A stretch of 30,143 nucleotides of DNA from a virus (IMGVR_UViG_3300049433_000053:1-30143), one strand, 5' to 3'; shown: positions 1-7,071, counted from the first letter of the stretch. Numbers and translations: made by a program. The notes: generated by a model from the sequence alone, not told the origin.

Positions 1-251
1 GGCTCTCCCTGGACCTCCAGGAGGAGCTGCTTGCACGGGGAGTCCTTCGACGCTTCGAACTGAAGGGCGCTCTCCTTGACGGCCTGACGGCCCTCCCAGT
101 ACAGGGGCTCACCCGTCTTCATGTCGGTGCGCTGGGTGACGCGGAAGGAGAGCACGGTGCCCTCTACGACCGCTCCCACCTTCGGGAACTTGGCAGCTAC
201 CGAGCTGCCGGACAGGAACTGCTTGACCTCGCTGAACGGGTCGATCGCCAT
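1..251 (-). CDS. SSB-like / OB-fold-type hypothetical protein, cut by the window edge
   Basis: The minus-strand frame starts with ATG at 251 behind a GAAAGG ribosome site and stays open for 83 codons to the left edge, so the C-terminus is missing. The protein begins MAIDPFSEVKQFL. It then has the stretch VGAVVEGTVLSFRVTQRTD, followed by a K-T-G-E-P-x-Y-W segment. A strand-rich start of this kind (G-x-V-V-x-G-x-V) resembles OB-fold single-strand DNA-binding proteins found near replication genes in actinophages. I infer an ssDNA-binding or replication-accessory role from this resemblance and from the nuclease and helicase genes upstream in the same leftward block. No catalytic motif is visible. 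The identity is uncertain, but the coding call is strong because of the ribosome site and GC-rich third positions. Confidence 0.75.
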   Translation of the reverse strand, partial: MAIDPFSEVKQFLSGSSVAAKFPKVGAVVEGTVLSFRVTQRTDMKTGEPLYWEGRQAVKESALQFEASKDSPCKQLLLEVQGE

Positions 252-383
252 GATGCGTGTACCTTTCTGCCTGTTTTCCTGTGAAACGAGCGGCCCCGGC
301 CGGACCACCATCCGACCGGGCACCCTCGCCGCCCCTAGTGGAGGACTTGCGTCCGCTCCCGTTTCTGAGGCGGGGCAGTCGCC
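252..383. other. non-coding leader between the tRNA-like element and the left-edge gene
   Basis: No convincing gene is seen here on either strand. On the minus strand it forms the leader of the left-edge gene. It contains a small hairpin (GGAC-TTGC-GTCC near 342-353), an actinobacterial-looking TAGGGG hexamer on the minus strand near 334-339, and the purine-rich ribosome site next to position 251. Processing of the tRNA-like element upstream could release this mRNA. That is inference. Confidence 0.4.
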
Positions 384-489
384 GTGAAGGGCCGGGATTC
401 GAACCCGGATCGTCCTCGGATACCGGTTGGGGTCCGGTCCTCGGGGCTCTAGCCATCCCCCACCCACAGGGGTTGAGCTACACCTTCGC
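384..489 (-). tRNA. tRNA-like element with an enlarged D-loop and irregular arms (structure suggests anticodon CCC)
   Basis: Read on the minus strand, it has an intact T-arm with the B-box-like GGTTCGAATCC flanked by a 5-bp CCGGG/CCCGG stem. It has a GTAGCTC...TAGAGC D-arm and an acceptor-like pairing of GCGAAGG with CCTTCAC (one C-A mismatch). A 5-bp ACCGG/CCGGT stem closes a 7-base loop, ACCCCAA, which would give anticodon CCC. Several things are wrong for a normal tRNA. It is about 30 bases too long. The D-loop holds an extra 16 to 17 bases that could form their own CCCC/GGGG hairpin. The joining segments on both sides of the anticodon arm are too long. Position 33 would be C instead of the near-universal U. 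It may be a structurally deviant tRNA, a decayed pseudo-tRNA, or a tRNA-derived processing signal. Functional charging is doubtful. Confidence 0.45.
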
Positions 490-554
490 CACGTTTTACG
501 ACCGCCGTCGTGGGGTCAATCGTAGTGCGGATTAGCTAAATCCCCTAGCGGGAC

Positions 555-1841
555 TCAGCCTGCCTTTTCCTCCAGGGACGCGAGGTGATCCTGCATCCGC
601 TTGATCACCGTGTTGAAGCGCGTCTGGCCGATCTTCTGCACCTGCGGGCGCATCTCCTGGTACAGGGCGGACGCTTCCGCCCGGGTGCTGATCCGGTCGG
701 CCCGTTCCTCCCACGTCGGCTTACGGGGGGCCGGGGGCGTATCAATGGCGAGGGCGGGCTGTACGACCGCCTGTCCGGTAACGGACGGGTAGTCGGCCAG
801 TTGTGCAGCCGTGGGCCTGTCGAAGCCGGAGGAGGGCGCCTGTTGCTCCGTCACCTCCACCGGCGCCGGTACAGCAGTCGGCTGGTCCACGATCTCCAGC
901 GGGGCGGCGAGCTGCTTGGCCTTCCGCCACTTCCGAACCTTCATGCAGAGTTCCAGGGCCTGCCAGCCCTGTTCCAGGTCGACCGCGTACAGCACGCACG
1001 CGGGGGCGCCCGCCTTCTTCTGGATCGGAAGGTGCACCACGATGCCGACGTCTTCCCGGACCGTGCTGGGCATCGGCCCGTCGGTGCCTTCGGACGCTCC
1101 GAGCGGCAGCAGGTCCCACTCCTTGCCCTCCGGGTCCCAGATGCCGTGTTCGTTGATCGCGTGGGCGTAGATCGCCTCCTGGATCGCGATCTCCCCCCAG
1201 CCGTACGACAGGTCCCGACCGGTCTTCAGGTCGCCGATGACGTGCTCACCGGCCTTCAGGTGCAGCACCCGCTTGTCGGCCATCTTCAGATCGACGTCCC
1301 GCGTCGCCCGATACACCCGGTCGAACGTCCCGGCGATCCCCTCGGAGGAAGCGGTCGTCACCACCCGCTTCTCGATCATCTGCGGGACGATCTCCAGCCC
1401 GTACGCCTGGAGAGCGGCGCTGTACGCATCCACGTCGCTGCGCATCGTCGGCGGGATGTTGGGCTTCTGGCCCTGGTCCACGGCTGCGGTGAAGGCGTGC
1501 ATGGCGGTGCCCAGGTTGGCGGCGACCTTGTCCCCCGCCGCCGCCCGCGACTGCTCGCAGACCGCGTTCAGGTCGTCCTTGTCGGCGGACACGTCGTACC
1601 CGCAGGCCAGGGCGTACAGGTCGGGCCGCATCGTGAGGCCCTTCACCGCCATGCGCTGCTGCCACATCGACAGGGCGAAGGTGTCGGCGACCGACTTGGC
1701 GATGGTCGTGGCGCGGGACCAGGGCTGCGTCTGGCCGGTGTCCGGGTGCGGCAGCAGGTACCGTCCCCAGCGGTCCCGGGGAACGTCGTTGCTGGCCGGG
1801 GGCTTGCTGTTGACGAACGCGGTGGCCGGGTTACTGCTCAC
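555..1841 (-). CDS. PD-(D/E)XK exonuclease, RecB/Cas4-like (alternative internal GTG start)
   Basis: Starting at GTG 1841, which overlaps the last codons of the small zinc-finger gene, gives a 428-residue protein. Its N-terminus (DRWGRYLLPHPDTGQTQPWS) is what phage members of this nuclease family usually begin with. Nuclease core: G-T-A-M-H near residue 115, the acidic residue in G-T-F-D-R-V near 174, the D-L-K motif in V-I-G-D-L-K-T-G near 204-206, and a downstream Gln (QEAIY) near 221. Together these are the RecB/Cas4 signature H...D...D/ExK...Q. The protein probably acts on DNA ends in phage recombination or replication, partnered with the SF2 helicase in the same block. The C-terminal 150 residues are Pro/Ala/Gln-rich and less conserved-looking. 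The nuclease assignment is firm. Whether translation starts here or at 2555 is open. Confidence 0.7.
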   Translation of the reverse strand: MSSNPATAFVNSKPPASNDVPRDRWGRYLLPHPDTGQTQPWSRATTIAKSVADTFALSMWQQRMAVKGLTMRPDLYALACGYDVSADKDDLNAVCEQSRAAAGDKVAANLGTAMHAFTAAVDQGQKPNIPPTMRSDVDAYSAALQAYGLEIVPQMIEKRVVTTASSEGIAGTFDRVYRATRDVDLKMADKRVLHLKAGEHVIGDLKTGRDLSYGWGEIAIQEAIYAHAINEHGIWDPEGKEWDLLPLGASEGTDGPMPSTVREDVGIVVHLPIQKKAGAPACVLYAVDLEQGWQALELCMKVRKWRKAKQLAAPLEIVDQPTAVPAPVEVTEQQAPSSGFDRPTAAQLADYPSVTGQAVVQPALAIDTPPAPRKPTWEERADRISTRAEASALYQEMRPQVQKIGQTRFNTVIKRMQDHLASLEEKAG

Positions 1842-2555
1842 TGAGCCAGTCTTCGAAGCAGTCGGCATGGACGTAGTCTCCGTTCCCGACCCCACGGATG
1901 AGGTCTCCTTCGTCGATCGGCTCGTAGCACTGGTAGCACTCGCCGCCGTACCCGGCGTAGAACTCTGGGCCGTAGTCGGGGCCCCGGTCGTCTCCGGTGA
2001 TGAAGGCGGTTGCGTCTTGCCCGCCTGCCGGGGCCACGTCCTGATGACGTCGGCCGCCTTGCTGTCCTGCCATGATCCGTCTCCTGCCGTCGCCACGTCG
2101 CTCCCGCCGCCCTGTGCGGCCCACCACTGCTCTTCCGTCCATCCCTGCGCCAGCGCCTCCACCTTGCCGGTCGGCAGGGGAGCGCGGTACGGGTTGGGTC
2201 CGAGTGACTCCATCACCGACTTGATCTTTTCACCGGGCATATCTCGGACCCCGTGCGTGGTGGCCATGTTGAGCACTTCTTCGGCTGCCGCCATCACTTC
2301 GTCCGGGATGTACGGGGAGAGCATCGCCAGTTCGGCGTCCCGTACGTCCTGCTTCGTCGGCTGGAAGGTGACAACCCCGCACACGGCGCACACCGGGGAG
2401 TCGGCGAAGTCGTGGTCATGCTTGGGCCAGTCGCTCCCGCCGGGGCAGTGTGGGTTTTCCTCGCTCGCACGCTTGCCGTTGGCGGCATGGGAGCGGACGC
2501 GCCCGTTCGCCGTCAGGGACAGGTCGGTGCGAGTGCATCGGCTGCATTCAGCCAC
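555..2555 (-). CDS. long composite reading frame: zinc-binding N-terminal module joined in frame to a RecB/Cas4-like PD-(D/E)XK nuclease
   Basis: The GTG start at 2555 sits behind a good GGAGAG site and overlaps the end of the upstream gene by 8 bases. The frame stays open for 666 codons. Residues 1-65 hold zinc-ligand pairs (CSRC, then a C, then CAVCG). Residues 70-160 look like a normal globular protein. Residues about 175-238 are unusually Ser/Thr/Pro-rich and coincide with a separate, better-looking frame (1831-2073). From residue 239 on, the sequence is a typical phage RecB/Cas4-family nuclease. Third-position GC suggests that coding switches out of this frame near 2005 and returns near 1841. 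This may therefore be two genes with a third between them, joined only because no stop codon falls in frame. Alternatively it is a true fusion with a linker. I see no canonical slippery site. Reading through to a 666-residue protein is possible but not established. Confidence 0.5.
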   Translation of the reverse strand: MAECSRCTRTDLSLTANGRVRSHAANGKRASEENPHCPGGSDWPKHDHDFADSPVCAVCGVVTFQPTKQDVRDAELAMLSPYIPDEVMAAAEEVLNMATTHGVRDMPGEKIKSVMESLGPNPYRAPLPTGKVEALAQGWTEEQWWAAQGGGSDVATAGDGSWQDSKAADVIRTWPRQAGKTQPPSSPETTGAPTTAQSSTPGTAASATSATSRSTKETSSVGSGTETTSMPTASKTGSVSSNPATAFVNSKPPASNDVPRDRWGRYLLPHPDTGQTQPWSRATTIAKSVADTFALSMWQQRMAVKGLTMRPDLYALACGYDVSADKDDLNAVCEQSRAAAGDKVAANLGTAMHAFTAAVDQGQKPNIPPTMRSDVDAYSAALQAYGLEIVPQMIEKRVVTTASSEGIAGTFDRVYRATRDVDLKMADKRVLHLKAGEHVIGDLKTGRDLSYGWGEIAIQEAIYAHAINEHGIWDPEGKEWDLLPLGASEGTDGPMPSTVREDVGIVVHLPIQKKAGAPACVLYAVDLEQGWQALELCMKVRKWRKAKQLAAPLEIVDQPTAVPAPVEVTEQQAPSSGFDRPTAAQLADYPSVTGQAVVQPALAIDTPPAPRKPTWEERADRISTRAEASALYQEMRPQVQKIGQTRFNTVIKRMQDHLASLEEKAG
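1831..2073 (-). CDS. small CxxC...HxxC zinc-finger protein, nested out of frame in the nuclease ORF
   Basis: ATG at 2073 is preceded by a strong purine-rich site (GGCAGGAGACGG). The 80-residue product contains GGECYQCYEPIDEGDLIRG followed by YVHADCFEDW, a C-x2-C ... H-x2-C zinc-finger pattern common in small actinophage proteins. From about position 2010 to 1840 this frame has strongly G/C-ending codons, while the overlapping long frame there is Ser/Thr-rich and has mixed third positions, so this frame looks like the coding one. The stop (1831-1833) overlaps the nuclease's alternative GTG start, which favours translational coupling. Its function is unknown. Zinc-mediated nucleic-acid or protein binding is likely. 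Confidence 0.7.
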   Translation of the reverse strand: MAGQQGGRRHQDVAPAGGQDATAFITGDDRGPDYGPEFYAGYGGECYQCYEPIDEGDLIRGVGNGDYVHADCFEDWLSEQ

Positions 2556-2937
2556 GGTGCTCTCCAGTCTCTTCGATCTTGCTCACCAGCAGTACGAGCT
2601 TTCCGTCACTGCCGGTCCTGAGGTTCATACGATACTGCCCGGGGTCCACCGGCGGCCCGCTGAGGGACGTCAGATGCCGGTGGAGCGCGCACGTCTCCAG
2701 GGTGCCGCCGATCCGCTCCCTCAGCGGGTGGGCCAGGGTGAAGCCTCCCACCTCATGGAACGTACCGATGTGGCCCTGTTCCGGGGATTCACTGAGTAGG
2801 TTGCTCACTGAGTCGGGCATCGGACACACGCTGTCCGCGCAGGTGACGTAGCCGCCCTCCCCGAGGAAGAGCGTCTCCCCGCAGCCCATCGGGCAGAAGC
2901 CCTGTACTTTCTCTCCTTGATCACGGATGAATGGCAT
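2548..2937 (-). CDS. zinc-ribbon protein, DUF6085-like
   Basis: This 129-residue protein opens MPFIRDQGEKVQGFCPMGCG. It has two Cys pairs (C-P-M-G-C and C-A-D-S-V-C), a zinc-ribbon arrangement, followed by a short His-containing stretch (HIGTFHEVGG, CALHRHL) and a basic tail. The F-C-P-M-G-C-G-E-T-L-F opening recalls a family of small Streptomyces phage proteins, so I name it DUF6085-like with moderate certainty. Its 3' end overlaps the start of the next gene by 8 bases, so the two are probably coupled. A plausible GAGAGGAGAAAG ribosome site lies just upstream of the start. The molecular role is not known. Confidence 0.8.
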   Translation of the reverse strand: MPFIRDQGEKVQGFCPMGCGETLFLGEGGYVTCADSVCPMPDSVSNLLSESPEQGHIGTFHEVGGFTLAHPLRERIGGTLETCALHRHLTSLSGPPVDPGQYRMNLRTGSDGKLVLLVSKIEETGEHRG

Positions 2938-2950
2938 GATCTTTCTCCTC

Positions 2951-3418
2951 TCACAGACAGGTGGACCGCAGGGTCCGGCCGGTCTTCTGCCAGCGCTCCA
3001 GGCGCGCGATGGTCTCGCGCAGTGCGATTTTCATGTCCTCCAGGTCCGGGTCATCGAACCGGGCTTCCCGACGGTCCCCGTAGTCGGCCATCTCGTCTCT
3101 CGGGGGCCACTCAATCGGCCCGTACTTCTCCAGCTTCTCCAGGGTCGTACGGGCGCGGGACAGTACGGCCCGCAGTTCGGTGAGGGCTTCCCCGCTGTCG
3201 CGGCCCCGGTCGGCATAACGAGCACGGGTGCGCAGGTTCAGGTCTGTCTTGCGGGCCCGGTCCGCGCACCTGCACCGGTCATGGTCACAGCTCCTCAGCA
3301 CGGTGAGGTTGCGCCTGCCGCCCTCCACGTACGCACCGATGCCGTGTTCCTCGTGCCCACAGTTCTCACACGGCGGGTTGCCCCCGGCCGACACCCGGGC
3401 CATCTCGACGATGCTCAC
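2951..3418 (-). CDS. small Cys/His-containing protein with helical C-terminus
   Basis: I choose the GTG at 3418. It forms a GTGA overlap with the helicase stop and has GAGGAAGG about 8 bases upstream. The product is 155 residues. The N-terminal third has two cysteine pairs (PPCENCGHEEHG and a later C-D-H-D-R-C-R-C cluster), consistent with zinc binding. The remainder is charged and probably helical (ALTELRAVLSRARTTLEKLE, and a final IALRETIARLERWQ). No enzyme motif is visible. The position directly downstream of the helicase gene suggests a replication or recombination accessory, which is inference only. Another possible start is the in-frame ATG at 3403. Confidence 0.75.
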   Translation of the reverse strand: MSIVEMARVSAGGNPPCENCGHEEHGIGAYVEGGRRNLTVLRSCDHDRCRCADRARKTDLNLRTRARYADRGRDSGEALTELRAVLSRARTTLEKLEKYGPIEWPPRDEMADYGDRREARFDDPDLEDMKIALRETIARLERWQKTGRTLRSTCL

Positions 3419-5076
3419 TGCCCCGCCTTCCTCATCCATCCGTCGAACTTCTGCGCGGCCTTGGCCACGCTGATCGCGTCGGACAGCTCTCCCTTGCGGG
3501 GAGTCTCGCCGACCGCCACACCGTACGACCGGGCGAAAGCGATCTGGCGGGGCTCCGCCTTCCGCTTCCTCCAGCCCGCATCCTTCATGCCGTTGAACGG
3601 CATCCGGTCTTCTGCCTCGGTCTCCGCCCATGCCTGCGCGGTGCCGAGCTGCATGCCCCTGTGCAGACGCTCCCACTTGCCGTGCGGCGGGGCGTAGCAG
3701 ACATCCCAGGTGCCCTCCTTATCCGGCCATACGAAGATCTCTTCGTTGGCGACCGGGATGAACATGACCCCGGCCGGGGTGCGGAGCCAGGCGTGCGACG
3801 ATGCCTGGAAAAGATCGATGTCCCGGTGCTTGAGGTTGAAGGCCACGTGGTCCGCCGTGACGACCGTGTTGCCCTCCTCCTCCTCCCGGACCGCCGCATC
3901 CGCCAGCGACTCGTCTCCCCGGAACGACGTCACCTCTCCCGGTGCTAGGTCGATCAGCGTGGACAGCCGCCCGCCGACGCCGGTGACGTCCAGCACCAGG
4001 CAGTTGGTCTTGCCCGGCCACGGCCGCAGCCCGCGCCCCACCATCTGGATGTACAGAGTCGGGTTGGTCGTCGGCCGGGCGTTGACGACACAGTCAGCCC
4101 AGGGGAAGTCGGCTCCCTCGGTCAGCACCATGCAGTTGACGATGGCCCGCAGCTCCCCGGTCCGGTACTGCCGGTAGATGTCCAGCCGCTCACCGCGCGG
4201 GGTCGTACCGTCGATCGTCGCTGCGGGGATACCGGCCTGGATCAGAGCCAGAGTCGTTTCCCTCGCAGAGGCGACGTCCGGCAGGAAGACGATCGGCCGC
4301 CGGTCGGCCGCGTAGGTGAGGATGCTGCGGGCGACGATCCGGGGCCCATCGGCCGCGATGATCGCGCGGCCGAGATCCTTCGCCTGGTAGTCGCCCCCGG
4401 AGCGCTTCACGTCCCCGAGGTGCAGGTGGTCCAGGTCGACCGCTTTGCCCCGGACGTCGGTGAGATAGCCCCGACTGATCATCCACAGCACGGACCGCTT
4501 GAACACGACGTCTTCCCAGACGTCCCCCAGGCCCACTCCATCGCCGCGTGCGAGGGTAGCGGTGACCCCGAGAGCCCGGGTACCGGCAGGGGTGCCCTCC
4601 AGCTCGGTGAAGCAGCCGAGATCGGTCATGATGTCCCGGTAGCTCTGCGCGGCAGCGTGATGCGCCTCATCCACGATCACGAGACCGATGCGGCCGAAGT
4701 GTCGTTGTCCGGCCAGGAGCCGCCGCATCCGGGCTTCCCGGGCAAGCGTCTGGACCGAGCACACCATCACGTCGCAGTGGATCTCGTTGTCGGCCGCCTT
4801 CACCTTGCCGACCATCAGCCCGGGGGCGACAGCGCGGATCTTGGCAATGGCCTGGTCGGCGAGCTCGTCACGGTGCACGAGGATGACGACCCGGTGAGGG
4901 TCGCCCGCCCGGCGTCTGGTGTCGACGAACTTCTGCGTGATGTGCGAGAAGATCACTGTCTTGCCGGACCCGGTGGGGAGCACGACGGCCGGGCGCTGGA
5001 TTCCGTTGTCCCACGCCCCCCACACCGCGTCGTTGCACTCGGCCTGGTAGTCACGCATCCTCAGTTCGGTGCTCAT
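3415..5076 (-). CDS. superfamily 2 DEAH-box DNA helicase
   Basis: The start at ATG 5076 is supported by AAGGAG eight bases upstream and by an ATGA overlap with the preceding gene's stop. The 553-residue protein has the SF2 motifs in order: Q-like region RMRDYQ, Walker A PTGSGKT at residues 34-40, Walker B VDEAHH around 135-140, motif III T-A-T-L, and motif VI QMVGRGLRPW. It has the compact RecA1-RecA2 layout of RecG/RecQ/RAD3-like phage helicases. It probably unwinds or remodels DNA during early replication or recombination, possibly with the RecB-like nuclease of the same leftward operon. The C-terminal ~130 residues (DLFQASSHAWLRTPAG onward) form a tail typical of these phage helicases and have no motif I can name. 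Confidence in the family is high. Confidence 0.95.
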   Translation of the reverse strand: MSTELRMRDYQAECNDAVWGAWDNGIQRPAVVLPTGSGKTVIFSHITQKFVDTRRRAGDPHRVVILVHRDELADQAIAKIRAVAPGLMVGKVKAADNEIHCDVMVCSVQTLAREARMRRLLAGQRHFGRIGLVIVDEAHHAAAQSYRDIMTDLGCFTELEGTPAGTRALGVTATLARGDGVGLGDVWEDVVFKRSVLWMISRGYLTDVRGKAVDLDHLHLGDVKRSGGDYQAKDLGRAIIAADGPRIVARSILTYAADRRPIVFLPDVASARETTLALIQAGIPAATIDGTTPRGERLDIYRQYRTGELRAIVNCMVLTEGADFPWADCVVNARPTTNPTLYIQMVGRGLRPWPGKTNCLVLDVTGVGGRLSTLIDLAPGEVTSFRGDESLADAAVREEEEGNTVVTADHVAFNLKHRDIDLFQASSHAWLRTPAGVMFIPVANEEIFVWPDKEGTWDVCYAPPHGKWERLHRGMQLGTAQAWAETEAEDRMPFNGMKDAGWRKRKAEPRQIAFARSYGVAVGETPRKGELSDAISVAKAAQKFDGWMRKAGQ

Positions 5077-5549
5077 GACCCACACTCCTTCGTCGGGCAC
5101 GACTCCCGGCGTCCGAGGTGGTGCCAGACACCCCGCCTCTGGTCGGTGTACAGGTGGCTGTCGCCATTGCCGAGGCTCTTGCGGAACGACTCCCACAGGG
5201 CGGTGGCGAGCTCCTTGCACTCGGGGAGCTCGCAGTGGTAGATGACCCCCGGGTGCTCCCAGACGCTCCCGGCCCCGTCGTCGTACGTGTGCACGGTGCC
5301 GGTGACCAGGTTCCGGAAGACGGTGGCCGCACGGATCACCTGGTCCAGGGATTCCACCAGCTCGTCTTCCGAAGACGACGACACCGCCCGCAGGGTCTCC
5401 ACGAGCAGGTTGAGGGCCGGGGCCGGGGTGCCGGATGCCTTCGTGACGGTCTGTACGGCGATCGCCCGGCGTGCCGTCTCGCTGTAGGTTCGGCCCAGCA
5501 GGTTGGGGCCCTGCCGCAGGCCGTAGGCGTCGCGCTTCTCCAGGTTCAT
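5073..5549 (-). CDS. hypothetical protein
   Basis: 158 residues starting at ATG 5549, overlapping its neighbours by 4 bases on both sides (ATGA). The N-terminus (MNLEKRDAYGLRQGPNLL) is followed by a mostly helical central region (ALNLLVETLRAVSSSSEDEL, then DQVIRAATVFRNLV). The C-terminus has a Cys/His-bearing stretch (YHCELPECKELA and later C-P-T-K-E-C) that could bind a metal. I do not recognise the family. The tight coupling to the helicase gene suggests co-regulated early expression. Confidence 0.75.
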   Translation of the reverse strand: MNLEKRDAYGLRQGPNLLGRTYSETARRAIAVQTVTKASGTPAPALNLLVETLRAVSSSSEDELVESLDQVIRAATVFRNLVTGTVHTYDDGAGSVWEHPGVIYHCELPECKELATALWESFRKSLGNGDSHLYTDQRRGVWHHLGRRESCPTKECGS

Positions 5550-5818
5550 GATGCCTCTCCGAACAGGTAGTCCAGAGCGGCGTAGATGCCCCGGCTGACC
5601 TCGTCAATGTCATAGAAGGGGCGCCCCTTCTTGACTTCTTTCAGGACCTTGTCCACGAGCTCATCCCGGTCCCCGAGCACTTCCCGGACCTCCGCCCGGA
5701 GCTGTTCACCGGTGCCCTCTTCGTCGGTGACCCGGGCGCTGTGCTCGTTGCCCGCCATCAGGTCCACCAGCCGGTCGAAGAACGGCCGGTCTTCGAACGG
5801 GTTTTCCACGATGCTCAT
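5546..5818 (-). CDS. small acidic hypothetical protein
   Basis: Starting at ATG 5818 (AAGGGG site upstream, ATGA overlap with the preceding stop) gives 90 residues: MSIVENPFEDRPFFDRLVDL. The protein is acidic and helical. It ends in a segment with the sequence YDIDEVSRGIYAALDYLFG. A longer in-frame extension exists upstream but has no ribosome site and overlaps the zinc-finger gene fully, so I reject it. Family unknown. Confidence 0.75.
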   Translation of the reverse strand: MSIVENPFEDRPFFDRLVDLMAGNEHSARVTDEEGTGEQLRAEVREVLGDRDELVDKVLKEVKKGRPFYDIDEVSRGIYAALDYLFGEAS

Positions 5819-6174
5819 CGTCGCCCCTTCTGGAACGCCAGATTGAGGATCGGGGACGGGGTGAGGAAGCGGACCACCTCTGTCCGGCCGTCCCCGAGTC
5901 CGCAGCAGTTCCGGCACAGGCCCCCGACGGCCGACCGGCCGGACCGGGGCGGTACCGCCTCGCGGTACGTCCAGTGCCCGCAGCGTTCGCACCGGCCGCC
6001 ACGAGCGGCTACGGCGGCCGACGTCGCCTCCAGGTTGGGGGAGGGTGATGCGGCGGTCCGGGTGACGCGCTGGTCGGGCTCCACCGGGCTGTTGCAGTGC
6101 AGACACCGGATGCCGGACCTCGGGCCGAAGTACCGGGGGACGTGGACGTGGCGTACGGTCTCGTGATCTTTCAC
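5815..6174 (-). CDS. triple-CxxC zinc-binding protein, first gene of the leftward operon
   Basis: The GTG start at 6174 is preceded by a long purine-rich GGAGAGGGAG site. The 119-residue product has three cysteine pairs (CLHC near residue 24, CERC near 60, CRNC near 87) between basic, Arg-rich stretches, which suggests a zinc-stabilised nucleic-acid-binding protein. It is the first gene after the divergent control region, so it may be an early regulator, but there is no direct evidence. It overlaps the next gene by ATGA. Confidence 0.75.
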   Translation of the reverse strand: MKDHETVRHVHVPRYFGPRSGIRCLHCNSPVEPDQRVTRTAASPSPNLEATSAAVAARGGRCERCGHWTYREAVPPRSGRSAVGGLCRNCCGLGDGRTEVVRFLTPSPILNLAFQKGRR

Positions 6175-6233
6175 TCTGTTCTCCCTCTCCAGTCGTGCTA
6201 TGTACTCGAACGTTCCCGAGCTATTGTGTACCT
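6175..6233. promoter_or_regulatory. divergent early control region with nested palindromes
   Basis: This 59-bp gap separates the leftward and rightward operons and is AT-richer than its surroundings. It contains the perfect palindrome GAACGTTC, embedded in CTCG...CGAG arms. It also carries GTAC-flanked arms (TATGTAC on one side, GTGTAC on the other) and a TATTGT hexamer that lies about 7 bases before the ATG at 6234. The palindrome sits where a dimeric repressor could control both directions. The exact -35 elements are not clear. Confidence 0.5.
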
Positions 6234-6470
6234 ATGACAACCAACGATACCCCCACTCCGGGGTTCCTCACAGTGCGAGAGTCGGCGATCCGCGCGGGAG
6301 TCGAAGAGCAGACGATCCGCCGGTGGTTCCGGGATGAGCGGGTTCCGCTCAACCGGTACCGTGTCGGTCCCCGTGGAGTCCGGGTCAAGGAAGCGGAGCT
6401 GGAGGCACTTCTCGCCCCCCGCCCGGCTCCTGCACCGTACGCCGCTCCGGGCACCCCGGCCGTACGCTGA
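6234..6470 (+). CDS. excisionase/MerR-type helix-turn-helix DNA-binding protein
   Basis: 78 residues. It has the HTH_17/Xis-like pattern: FLTVRESAIRAGVEEQTIRRW, then a wing-like RVPLNRYRVGPRGVRV and a final KEAELEALL helix. It probably binds DNA as a small transcription regulator or recombination-directionality-type protein. No integrase is seen in this window, so a regulatory role is more likely. The ATG at 6234 has no ribosome site and lies only about 7 bases after a possible -10 hexamer, so the mRNA may be leaderless, as is common in actinobacteria. A GTG at 6195 in the same frame would overlap the palindromic region and also lacks a ribosome site. Confidence 0.8.
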   Translation: MTTNDTPTPGFLTVRESAIRAGVEEQTIRRWFRDERVPLNRYRVGPRGVRVKEAELEALLAPRPAPAPYAAPGTPAVR

Positions 6471-6483
6471 CGGCGGGTGCGCC

Positions 6484-7071
6484 GTGCGCAATCCCTTCAA
6501 CAGCCAAAAGCGCAGACGACCGGCCCTGGAACAGGAGCCGGTGCGATCGGCACCGAAGACCCGGCCGCGCGTCCAGTCCATCGAAACCCACTACGCCGGG
6601 TGCCGCTTCCGGTCACGGCTGGAAGCACGGTGGGCGGTGTTCCTGGACGAACTGCACATCGACTGGGAGTTCGAGCCGCAGGGCTTCGAACTGCCCAGCG
6701 GCCGGTACCTCCCGGACTTCCGGGTGAGCACGGGCATGGAAGAAGTGCCGGACTTCTGGATCGAGATCAAAGGTCCGATACCGGACACCCGGGAGATCAC
6801 CGTGGCCTCTGAGATCAATCTGTACGTCGGTCCGCTGATCATCCTGGTGGGGGACGTACCTCGGCGGCGGGGCGCCGGTACGGCCTGGCTCTTCCAGCGG
6901 GACGGTGAAGGATACGCATGGGTGATGACCCAACCGGAGACGGCCCTGCTGTCGGTCGCCTACCCGGAGGAGTCCACTCGGCCGGAATACCTGGGCAGTG
7001 GCCCGGACCGGTACGAACAAGCTCTGACGGCCGCACGGTCGGCACGGTTCGAGCATGGAGAGAGGGGCTGA
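6484..7071 (+). CDS. PD-(D/E)XK nuclease-like protein, copy 1
   Basis: 195 residues from GTG 6484. The core motif runs Y-A-G-C-R-F-R-S-R-L-E-A-R-W-A-V-F (conserved Glu), then G-R-Y-L-P-D-F (the PD aspartate), then W-I-E-I-K-G (the ExK lysine). The spacing fits a small PD-(D/E)XK nuclease of the resolvase/restriction-like fold seen in many actinophages. A role in DNA processing is likely but untested. The C-terminal half carries a hydrophobic G-P-L-I-I-L-V-G-D strand and a Gln/Trp-rich stretch. The gene ends in a segment nearly identical to the end of the next gene, part of a tandem duplication. The start has only a weak ribosome site, so an upstream start overlapping the HTH gene is possible. 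Confidence 0.75.
   Translation: MRNPFNSQKRRRPALEQEPVRSAPKTRPRVQSIETHYAGCRFRSRLEARWAVFLDELHIDWEFEPQGFELPSGRYLPDFRVSTGMEEVPDFWIEIKGPIPDTREITVASEINLYVGPLIILVGDVPRRRGAGTAWLFQRDGEGYAWVMTQPETALLSVAYPEESTRPEYLGSGPDRYEQALTAARSARFEHGERG

Noticed and set aside
585-2799. Plus-strand open frames opposite the nuclease gene
   Set aside because: Low-complexity shadow frames without start context; the minus strand carries the motifs.
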